From the NCBI GenBank assembly GCA_023460235.1, contig JAEWRE010000050.1, positions 1 through 22,496 on the forward strand: DNA of 22,496 nucleotides. The letters are read 5' to 3'. Of the stretch, positions 1 through 6,956 are shown in pieces. Below the pieces are notes generated by a model, which had not been told where the DNA came from, did no database searches, and worked only from the letters and a program-made list of their open reading frames with translations. Made by a program: the position numbers and the translations under genes. Source of the DNA: Bacillota bacterium. Lineage in GTDB: Bacteria; Bacillota; Clostridia; TANB77; CAG-465. How positions within the stretch are numbered: position 1 is the first letter of the stretch; every line of letters begins with the position of its first letter.

Positions 1-2481
1 GGTGCTCCACAAATAGTAGTAACTCCAACAGAAGCAGCAATTAGAGTAACAGCAAATATAGTGTATAATCCAAATTTAGTAACAAAACAATATAAAGTAG
101 TAAATCCAGATGGAAGTATAAAAACAGACTGGACGGATTATACAGTACCTATAACAATAGATAGAAATAACTCAGTAATATATGCAAAAGGTATGGATGA
201 TACAGAAGTGTGGACTGCTGAAGCAATGAAAAAAGTAGTTAATATAGATGAAAACCAACCTGTAATAAAATTAACAGCAGATTTGATTGCTGCACAACAA
301 AAAGTAGCTGTTAAAGTAAGTGTAACAGATGACGTAGGGGTAGGAAAAGTAAAATGGGCAGCAGGTACTCAAGGTGAAAGTTACTTTACAAACTCTGGAA
401 CTGAAATAGCAAATGATAGTATAGTAAATATAACAAGTAATGGATACTATACATTCTATGCAGAAGATGGGGTTGGGAATAAACAAGTATATACATTAAA
501 TGTAACAAATGTAGATTTAACAGCACCTACAATAGACATACAAGTAAGTCCAGAAACTACTGTAGGACTTAATGCAAATGTAACAATAAATTATGGAGAT
601 TCAACAATAAAACAATATAAAGTAGGAACAAGTAATGCAACTTGGAGTACATATACAAATACATTTGCAATATCTTCGTATACAATACTAGCAAATAACT
701 GGCAAAATGCAGATGGAACAGTAACAATATATGCAAAAGGAAAAGATACAGCAGGTAATGAAGTTACAGTACAAAAGAAAGTTGTAAGTTTAGATTTAGA
801 TAGACCTAAAGTACCAGTAATCCAATCTAGTGCAGGTTATCCAATTTTAACATCATATGGTATAATATTAGATGCTAATACAACAATAACATATGATAGT
901 AGAACAGATATAGATAACTTGTATAGTGTAGATAATGGAGTAACATGGAAGGTATATACAGGTCAGTTCAACTTTCCGAGTGGAACAGTGATAGCTAAAA
1001 GTGTTAAAAAATCTACTGGGCTAGAAATTTCTGCTAGTAAAACAGTAACAATGCCTTCTGATGCAGTACCACTATCCGGTTATGATGGCAACGATACAAC
1101 TGGGTATAGAATAGCATCAACATACATTTTAGTAGATTCTAGTATGCAAAATGAAGATATGAGAATTAGATTAGCTACTCATAGTAATGGAGGAGCTGTA
1201 ACAATAAATTACTTAGATATAAATGGAAATGTATTATTAACTAAAACTTATAATACTACTATGACATTCGATCTTATACAGAAGATTCCAATAGGAACAG
1301 TTAGAGTCTATATTTCTATGCAAACAGCAAATGCAATGATATACGAAATTGGTCCTAATAACTCACCAATAATAAATTCAATACAATATTTACCAACGTT
1401 AACAAATTACAGAGTGGAAAACCAATATAGTACAGTAACAATAAAATATTTTCCAACTAGCGTGCAAAGGTTATATAGTTTTGATGGTATAACATGGCAG
1501 GAATATAAAGAACAAGCAATAAGGGTAGAAATAGGCCAAACAATTTATGCAAAAGGTGTGGATAATAACGGAAACCAAACAAGAACTATTAACAGTTATA
1601 CAGCTGCAGTAAGAAGTGATTCTGTTCCACTAGTTGGATATGATGGTAATGATGCAACAGGGTATAGGGTCGCATCAACATATATCTTGGTAGATTCTAG
1701 TATACAAAATGAGGATATGAGAATAAGATTAGCAACTCACAGTAATGGAGGAGCAGTATCAATAAATTATTTAGATATAAATGGAAACGTACTATTGAAT
1801 AAGTATTATAACACTACAGCAACATTTACGCTTATACAAAAAGTTCCAATTGGAACAGTTAAAATTTATATTTCTATGCAAACAGCAAATGCTACGATAT
1901 ATGAAATGGGTCCTAACAATTCTACTGTAATAAGTTCAACACAATATTTGCCTAAGTTAACAATTGATAAGGTGGAAAATGAATATAGCATGGTAACTTT
2001 AAAATATTTTCCAACAAGTGTACAAAGATTATATAGTTTTGATGGTACAACATGGCAGAGCTATCAAGAGCAAGCATTAAGAGTAGAAATAGGTCAAACA
2101 ATTTATGCTAAAGGTATAGATAAAAATGGTACAGAAACTAGAAGTATTACAAGTTATACAGCTGCTTTAAGAGCTGATTCTATTCCTCCTGCAGGTTATG
2201 ACAGAGATTATAACATAGGATATAAAAGAGCTGAATCTTATATTGATGTAAATCCTAATATACAAGGAAAAAATATGAGAATGAGATTAACAAGTCACTC
2301 AAATAGTGGAGTAGTAACTGTTAGATATTTAGATGTCAATGGTACTATATTATCAAGTAATATATATAATACATATTCTACATTTTATTTTACAAAGACA
2401 ATTCCTGTGGGAACTGTTAAAATACATATTTCTATGCAGACAACAAATGCAACAATATATGAAATTGAACCATTTAATTAG
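1..2481 (+). CDS. Giant modular surface protein, copy 1 (5' end outside window)
   Basis: The frame is open from base 1, so this is the C-terminal part (826 codons) of a longer gene. The GTG at 61 is an internal Val, not a start. Base 1 aligns with base 8477 (residue 886) of the complete paralogue at 5822-10963, and the remaining lengths are almost equal, which suggests a full protein of about 1700 residues. Modules in order: a YNPNL...TDWTDY module, an Ig-like module with a VTDDVG motif, a NYGDS...YAKGKDTAGNE module, a TDIDNLYSVDNG module, then 186-residue tandem units beginning YDGND. The motif 'Y-S-x-DG-x-x-W ... TIYAKG-x-D-x-x-GN' resembles chitobiase C-terminal, Fn3-associated or OmpL47-type beta-sandwiches. 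No LPXTG motif or C-terminal membrane segment is present. The likely role is an extracellular adhesin or binding protein; the ligand is unknown. Confidence 0.85.
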   Translation, partial: GAPQIVVTPTEAAIRVTANIVYNPNLVTKQYKVVNPDGSIKTDWTDYTVPITIDRNNSVIYAKGMDDTEVWTAEAMKKVVNIDENQPVIKLTADLIAAQQKVAVKVSVTDDVGVGKVKWAAGTQGESYFTNSGTEIANDSIVNITSNGYYTFYAEDGVGNKQVYTLNVTNVDLTAPTIDIQVSPETTVGLNANVTINYGDSTIKQYKVGTSNATWSTYTNTFAISSYTILANNWQNADGTVTIYAKGKDTAGNEVTVQKKVVSLDLDRPKVPVIQSSAGYPILTSYGIILDANTTITYDSRTDIDNLYSVDNGVTWKVYTGQFNFPSGTVIAKSVKKSTGLEISASKTVTMPSDAVPLSGYDGNDTTGYRIASTYILVDSSMQNEDMRIRLATHSNGGAVTINYLDINGNVLLTKTYNTTMTFDLIQKIPIGTVRVYISMQTANAMIYEIGPNNSPIINSIQYLPTLTNYRVENQYSTVTIKYFPTSVQRLYSFDGITWQEYKEQAIRVEIGQTIYAKGVDNNGNQTRTINSYTAAVRSDSVPLVGYDGNDATGYRVASTYILVDSSIQNEDMRIRLATHSNGGAVSINYLDINGNVLLNKYYNTTATFTLIQKVPIGTVKIYISMQTANATIYEMGPNNSTVISSTQYLPKLTIDKVENEYSMVTLKYFPTSVQRLYSFDGTTWQSYQEQALRVEIGQTIYAKGIDKNGTETRSITSYTAALRADSIPPAGYDRDYNIGYKRAESYIDVNPNIQGKNMRMRLTSHSNSGVVTVRYLDVNGTILSSNIYNTYSTFYFTKTIPVGTVKIHISMQTTNATIYEIEPFN
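1081..2481 (+). repeat. Tandem 558-bp coding repeat, 2 full units plus half
   Basis: Units start at 1081, 1639 and 2197 with the Tyr codon of YDGN(D) or YDRDY. The period is exactly 558 bp (186 residues). The third unit stops after 94 residues, at the end of the first subdomain (...NATIYEIEPFN). Each full unit has a first subdomain with the pattern VDSS...RIRLATHSNGG...IPIGTV...ISMQTANA, and a second subdomain with SVQRLYSFDG...TIYAKG. Units 1 and 2 are close at the nucleotide level, roughly 85% by eye. Unit 3 is more diverged. Confidence 0.9.
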
Positions 2482-2493
2482 TTGTAAGATATA

Positions 2494-2528
2494 AAAAAAC
2501 ACCTTAAATACTATTTAAGGTGTTTTTT
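2494..2528. terminator. Bidirectional intrinsic terminator
   Basis: This is a perfect inverted repeat with 17-base arms (2494-2510 and 2512-2528) around 2511. It has an A-run on the left and a T-run on the right. It lies between the convergent stop codons of the giant protein (2481) and the SPFH gene (2544), so it can end transcription from both sides. Confidence 0.9.
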
Positions 2529-2543
2529 GTATTATAATAAAGT

Positions 2544-3470
2544 TTATTTAAATTTTAATATATCACTTACTGCTCCAATTGATCCTAATGTTTTAGATGT
2601 ATCAAAAGGAATAAATACTTTGTTTGCAGGTCCTTGAGATATTTTTTCTAATGCTTCTAAAGATTTAATAGCAACTAGTCTATCATCAGGTTTAGCATTC
2701 ATTATAGAAGTATATACAAGTTCAACTTCTCTTGCTTTAGCATCTGCAACTTTTTTTATTGCATCTGCTGTACCTTCAGCTTCTAATATTTTAGATTCTC
2801 TTGAACCTTGTGCTCTACGTATACTAGATTCTCTATCAGCTTCAGCTTCAAGTATTGCAGAAGCTTTTCTACCTTCAGCAATTGTTATGTCATGTTGTCT
2901 AATACCTTCAGCTTCAAGTATTGTAGCTCTTTTTGTTCTCTCTGCATTCATTTGTTTTTCCATTGCATCACGTATATCCACAGGTGGTTTTATATCTTTT
3001 ATTTCAACTCTATCAATTTTACAACCCCATCTATCAGTTGCATCGTCTAATACTTGTCTAAGTTGTGCATTTATTTGGTCTCTAGAACTGAATGTACTAT
3101 CTAAATCCATTTTACCAACAATATCACGAATTGTAGTAATAGCTAAATATCCAATACCTTTTTGAAGACTCTCTATTTCATAAACCGCTTTTACACAATC
3201 AGTTATTTGATAGAATACAACAGTATCTATTGTAATTGTAACATTATCTTTTGTTATTACACCTTGAGGTGGTATATCCATTGTTTGTTGTTTTAAGCTT
3301 ACTATTGCTCTTACTTTATCTACAAAAGGTAATATAAAGTTAAGACCAGCTTCTGCAGTTTTATGATATCTACCAAATCTTTCTATAACATATACTTCTG
3401 CTTGTTTAACAACTTTAATTGTAAGCAGTGCTACTACCGCTACAATAACTAATACGAAAACTAATTCCAT
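2544..3470 (-). CDS. SPFH/band 7 stomatin-like membrane protein (QmcA-type)
   Basis: 308 residues, the usual length for QmcA/slipin proteins. An N-terminal membrane helix (residues 3-20) is followed by an SPFH/band 7 domain. The motifs VIERFGRYHKTAEAGLNFILPF (27-50, shown here as family landmarks), DIPPQGVITKDNVTI (65-79) and the region around 150-172 with KDIKPPVDIRDAM are typical. Residues 173-255 are an Ala/Glu/Lys-rich coiled coil containing three ILEAE segments. Such proteins oligomerise on the membrane into large cage-like microdomain scaffolds. The gene lies 15 bp downstream of an NfeD-like gene on the same strand, with a strong SD (AAAGGAGGAAA) in the gap. That is the standard NfeD-SPFH pairing, as in E. 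coli ybbJ-qmcA. The specific client in this organism is unknown. The assignment to the family is secure; the exact orthology is not. Confidence 0.93.
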   Translation of the reverse strand: MELVFVLVIVAVVALLTIKVVKQAEVYVIERFGRYHKTAEAGLNFILPFVDKVRAIVSLKQQTMDIPPQGVITKDNVTITIDTVVFYQITDCVKAVYEIESLQKGIGYLAITTIRDIVGKMDLDSTFSSRDQINAQLRQVLDDATDRWGCKIDRVEIKDIKPPVDIRDAMEKQMNAERTKRATILEAEGIRQHDITIAEGRKASAILEAEADRESSIRRAQGSRESKILEAEGTADAIKKVADAKAREVELVYTSIMNAKPDDRLVAIKSLEALEKISQGPANKVFIPFDTSKTLGSIGAVSDILKFK

Positions 3471-3485
3471 TTAAATTTCCTCCTT

Positions 3486-3923
3486 TTAAACCTTTTTAAC
3501 TTTGATTTTTACACCGTCGATTGACTCGACTACTACACTTGTATCTACAGGAATAATTTCATCTGTAGAAGAGGCAGCAGACCATATTTCACCAGCTACT
3601 TTAACTTGGCCTTTACAATTTAGATTATCTATAGTTTTTAAAACGACACCATTTTTTCCTATAATACTTCTTGCATTAGTAGGTGTATCTTTAGTTTTAA
3701 ATAATTTATTTGTAAGAGGCTTTGTAAGTAATATAAGTAGAATACTTAATATAGCGAAAACTGTTATTTGTATTTGAGTAGGCACGTTTAATATAGCTAA
3801 AATAAATGCTATAAAAGCGGCAACTCCAGGCCAAAACATTAAAAATGTTATTGTGAATATTTCAATTAAGAAAAATAATCCACAAAGTATTAGCCATGTA
3901 ATCCACATAGGTAACGAAAACAT
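3486..3923 (-). CDS. NfeD-like membrane protein (short NfeD1b type)
   Basis: 145 residues. Three hydrophobic helices (about 7-24, 27-46 and 50-68) include the typical FFLIEIFT and FWPGVAAF segments. A small C-terminal beta domain of OB fold follows (about 88-145), starting at SIIGKNGVVL and containing GQVKVAGEIWSA. This is the short NfeD form that lacks the ClpP-like protease domain. It precedes and is probably co-transcribed with the SPFH gene, and NfeD OB domains are thought to partner the SPFH protein in membrane microdomains. The start is set by the SD GAAAGGAGTG, read on the minus strand just upstream of 3923. Confidence 0.92.
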   Translation of the reverse strand: MFSLPMWITWLILCGLFFLIEIFTITFLMFWPGVAAFIAFILAILNVPTQIQITVFAILSILLILLTKPLTNKLFKTKDTPTNARSIIGKNGVVLKTIDNLNCKGQVKVAGEIWSAASSTDEIIPVDTSVVVESIDGVKIKVKKV

Positions 3924-4278
3924 AATATTTTCACTCCTTTCACCTAGAAAAACATAAATACTTACATTAATATTATACTATAATTCTATCAAAAAATAAA
4001 GTAAAACAACATAAATTGTTTAAATTATACAAAAGTTGTTTAAAAAACTTGCATTTTTTTTTTGTTTATTATATAATTTAGTCAAATATATGAAATATGC
4101 TTTAAATTATGAGCAATTTCACATTGTTTCATAAAATATGACAGAAGTGTAATATTACTGACATATAATGTAATATGTACTATGTTGTAAGTATATTAAA
4201 AATTTATGAATTTGACAATTAAACTTTTTTATGTTATAATATATACATGTCAATTTAAGGAAGGTGCAAATTTAAGTT
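3924..4278. promoter_or_regulatory. Divergent intergenic regulatory region
   Basis: 355 bp without a gene between nfeD (left) and the M23 peptidase (right). On the minus strand a -10 TATAAT can be read at 3977-3972, with no good -35. The rightward promoter is listed separately. Other features are a ten-T tract (4054-4063), the direct repeat TTGTTTAAA at 4016-4024 and 4036-4044 (20 bp apart), and TGTAATAT at 4148-4155 and 4169-4176 (21 bp apart). No RNA gene was seen. Confidence 0.55.
4212..4240 (+). promoter_or_regulatory. Consensus sigma-A promoter of the M23 peptidase gene
   Basis: TTGACA (4212-4217), a 17-bp spacer and TATAAT (4235-4240) match the vegetative consensus perfectly. A TG at 4232-4233 adds an extended -10. 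The predicted start of transcription is near 4247, giving a leader of about 32 nt with the SD AAGGAAGGTG (4257-4266). Confidence 0.88.
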
Positions 4279-5283
4279 ATGGAAAAAAAGGGTGTGCTCA
4301 GTAACCTAAAGTTTATGTTTTCGACGACATTCTTATTAGTTTTAATGTTTTCTGCTGTACTAGTTACAGTATTAAACACATACAAACCTACATTAAAAGT
4401 AACTCTAAATGATAAGTTTATTGGTTATTTTTCTAATGAGGAAGAATTTGAAGAAGTATATAACACTTTAGTTTTAGAGAAAGAGCAAATTGATCCTAAC
4501 GTAAAAGTATATTTAGATGCTGAACCAGCATTTACAACTTGTTATATAAGAGATACTCTTATATCATCACAGAATGTATATACTAGTTTAAGAGCAGAAG
4601 TAAAAACTGAATATACAATATATAACGTAGCTATTAATGGAGAAAAGAAAATGACATTTAATAGCCAAGATGATGCAAATAAATATGTAACGAACTTGAA
4701 GAAGGAAGTTCCTAAAGTTAAATCTGAAGTTACAGTTGAAAAGGTACCAAGTATTGGTGAAATGACTTCTATAGAATTAGCAGATAATATAGTTAAAGAT
4801 GTAGTAAGTAGAAATAAAGTAGTTGTTGTACCAACAGTGACTATTAAAAGAACTGCTACAACTACCACTGCAAATGTTTCATCGGCAACAGCTAATGTTG
4901 CAGCAGCACAAGGTGGTATATGGCCAACAACAGCTAGATATATATCATCACCATTTGGTTATAGAGGTAATTCTATTCATACAGGTATGGATATAGCTGG
5001 TAGAAGTGGAGATCCAATTTATGCATATAAATCTGGACTTGTAACATTCTCAGGTTGGAGCGGTGCTTATGGTAACTTAGTTAAAGTTGATCATGGTAAC
5101 GGTGTTATGACTTACTATGCTCACTGTAGTGCATTATTAGTTAGTGCTGGTGATACAGTTGAAATGGGTCAAACAATTGCTAAGGAAGGTACAACTGGTA
5201 ACTCAACTGGTAACCACTTACACTTTGAAATAAGAATAAATGGTGCTCCTGTAAATCCATATGGATATATAGTGGGTAGATAA
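4279..5283 (+). CDS. M23 family peptidoglycan endopeptidase, membrane-anchored
   Basis: 334 residues. A basic N-terminus and hydrophobic segment (about 12-33) give a signal anchor that exports the rest. Residues 38-190 are a less conserved extracytoplasmic stalk. Residues 191-210 are a Thr/Ala/Ser-rich linker. Residues 218-330 are an M23 (LytM/LasA) domain: SPFGYRG, HTGMD (H234 and D238), YYAHC (H282) and GNHLHFE (H313, H315). By family knowledge, H234, D238 and H315 bind zinc and H282/H313 are catalytic. All are present, so the enzyme should cut peptide cross-links in peptidoglycan. No LysM or G5 domain was recognised. The gene has its own consensus promoter. It diverges from the NfeD/SPFH operon, and rpsO lies 115 bp downstream with no clear terminator between them. 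Confidence 0.93.
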   Translation: MEKKGVLSNLKFMFSTTFLLVLMFSAVLVTVLNTYKPTLKVTLNDKFIGYFSNEEEFEEVYNTLVLEKEQIDPNVKVYLDAEPAFTTCYIRDTLISSQNVYTSLRAEVKTEYTIYNVAINGEKKMTFNSQDDANKYVTNLKKEVPKVKSEVTVEKVPSIGEMTSIELADNIVKDVVSRNKVVVVPTVTIKRTATTTTANVSSATANVAAAQGGIWPTTARYISSPFGYRGNSIHTGMDIAGRSGDPIYAYKSGLVTFSGWSGAYGNLVKVDHGNGVMTYYAHCSALLVSAGDTVEMGQTIAKEGTTGNSTGNHLHFEIRINGAPVNPYGYIVGR

Positions 5284-5337
5284 TAATCAATTGATATAAA
5301 CATATTAATTTATGTATATATATACCTTTTACTCAGT

Positions 5338-5343
5338 TATAAT
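5338..5343 (+). promoter_or_regulatory. Candidate -10 element upstream of rpsO
   Basis: TATAAT sits 55 bp before the rpsO start. The position 17 bp upstream (TATATA) is a poor -35, so this could be a weak promoter, or rpsO may rely partly on read-through from the peptidase gene. The rpsO SD is AAAGGAGGAAA, just before the ATG at 5399. Confidence 0.4.
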
Positions 5344-5398
5344 ATACCTCATATTATTTCTTAGTTTTAGGAATTATTGAAAAAAGGAGGAAAATTAA

Positions 5399-5662
5399 AT
5401 GACTAAAGAAAGAAAAGCAGAAATTTTAACAACTTATGCAAAAGCAGATAAAGATACTGGTTCTACAGAAGTACAAGTAGCTTTACTTACAGAAAGAATA
5501 AACGAACTTACTGAACATCTTAAAATACACAAAAAAGATAATCATTCAAGACGTGGACTTCTTATTATGGTTGGTAAAAGAAGAAGACTTTTAAACTATT
5601 TAGAAGCAAGTGATGTTGAAAGATATAGAGATATCATAGCTAAATTAGGAATAAGAAAGTAA
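5399..5662 (+). CDS. rpsO: 30S ribosomal protein S15
   Basis: 87 residues, against 88-89 in most bacteria. The sequence matches the family through TGSTEVQVALLTERINELTEHLK, HKKDNHSRRGLLIMVGKRRRLLNYL (family landmarks given as short stretches of the whole) and the RYRDIIAKLGIRK end. S15 binds the central domain of 16S rRNA and starts assembly of the platform of the 30S subunit. Usual neighbours such as pnp are absent. Here it lies between a cell-wall hydrolase and a giant surface-protein gene, with its own terminator. No structured S15-binding leader could be recognised in the short upstream region. Confidence 0.97.
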   Translation: MTKERKAEILTTYAKADKDTGSTEVQVALLTERINELTEHLKIHKKDNHSRRGLLIMVGKRRRLLNYLEASDVERYRDIIAKLGIRK

Positions 5663-5670
5663 TAAAAATA

Positions 5671-5706
5671 AAAAAGTGTCAAATTATACATTTGGCACTT
5701 TTTTTT
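5671..5706 (+). terminator. Intrinsic terminator of rpsO
   Basis: A 14-bp stem (5671-5684 with 5690-5703, one G-U pair) with a 5-nt loop is followed by a T-run to 5706. It begins 8 bp after the rpsO stop and separates rpsO from the next promoter at 5740. Confidence 0.9.
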
Positions 5707-5739
5707 ATTAAGAGAATATGTAATATAACTGTATAAATA

Positions 5740-5768
5740 TTGACAAAAACTTAAATATATTATAAAAT
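5740..5768 (+). promoter_or_regulatory. Promoter of giant surface protein copy 2
   Basis: TTGACA (5740-5745), a 17-bp spacer and TAAAAT (5763-5768). A TATAAA with a 15-bp spacer overlaps it. The sequence TATTGACAAAAAC around the -35 is identical to that in front of copy 3 (21232-21244). A short leader of about 47 nt ends with the SD GGAGGATG (5810-5817). Confidence 0.75.
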
Positions 5769-5821
5769 TATTTTATAATATATTTTTTTAATATACAAAT
5801 AATAATTTTGGAGGATGAATA

Positions 5822-6956
5822 ATGAAAAAACATAATATTGGTATATCACTAATAGTTTTAATAATAACGATAATAATTATAATAATTATCGCTGGGGCGG
5901 TAATTATTGCTCTAGGGGATAATAATGTGCTAGACAGTGCTAAAAAAGCTAGATTTATGAGTGATTATACAAATGTACAAGATGGAGTTAATCTGTACTC
6001 ACTTGGAAAATACAACGCTCAAACTAGTGAATTTGAGCTGCCTCTGAAAGGATATTTAACAGCAGAAGATAAAATATATATAAAAGATAACGTAAAAACA
6101 CTTAAAACAAAAATAGAAGAGTTAAGTGGAAGTATAGATACTACTAATTTAGCTTGGATAAATAGTAAAGATATCGGAGCAAAATTGTCTAAGGAAAAAT
6201 CGGAAAAAGGATATATAATAGATGTAGCAAATGGACAAATTTATGACTACAATGGAGATTACTTTGAAGGTCAGATGTGGCATACATTAGATGGTGGAGT
6301 AGTAAGTGGAGGTATAGGAGAACCACAAATAGATAAAGAACTTTGGAATGGTTGGATTAAACTTACGCTATATTACCCTTCTAGTTCAACAGAAAAACAA
6401 TGGAGACTTGGAACAGAAGGTGAACTTAGAGCAGATCCAATGTTAATGTGGCAAAATTATACGGGTCCAATAACAATACCATTGGATAGAGTGAAAGATG
6501 TATGGATAAAGTATAAAATAGATAATAAAGAGGTTATAATACCACCTGCAGGAACACTTCTAGTAGATATAGTTCCAGATAAAACTGGATATACGAAAGT
6601 ACCAGGTGTAAAAGTGCATATAAATTTCGATGAAACTGCGACAGTAAAAGAATACAGAATAGGTGAAAGTAGTTGGATAACGTATACTGGAGAATTTAAT
6701 GTAACGGAAAATTGTATAATAGAAGCAAGAGCAAAAAAAACAGAAACTATATATAATGCAGATGGAACAGTTTTAACTACAAGAAATATAGCAGGAAGAG
6801 ACTTGGTATATATAGGGAACATTGGTATAGAAGAGACGCAGTTACCTGCTCCAACAATTACAAGATTGGCTCCAGTAGGAACAGAAAAAGCAAGAGTTAA
6901 AGTAACATATCCAGCTGAGGCAGATAAGAAAATATATAAAGTAAATTATGGAATAG
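5822..6956 (+). repeat. Dispersed direct repeat, partner of 21362-22496
   Basis: The N-terminal coding regions of copies 2 and 3 are both 1135 bp from the ATG to the point where the window ends. They are about 75-80% identical by eye, in the same orientation, and about 15.5 kb apart. The similarity continues to the window edge and probably beyond. Confidence 0.8.

Noticed and set aside
61..63. GTG as a start codon for the first giant protein
   Set aside because: The frame is open to base 1 and the preceding codons match the complete paralogue (APQIV...VTANIVYNPN), so it is an internal Val of a gene truncated by the window edge.
1..2481. LPXTG or other sortase anchor, or C-terminal membrane anchor, in the giant proteins
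   Set aside because: The ends (...YEIEPFN in copy 1, ...YEIQPK in copy 2) have no sorting motif, hydrophobic stretch or basic tail.
5284..5398. S15-binding autoregulatory leader of rpsO
   Set aside because: The region is short and nearly all A/T, and only a weak A-T hairpin (5294-5321) can be drawn, upstream of the probable -10.
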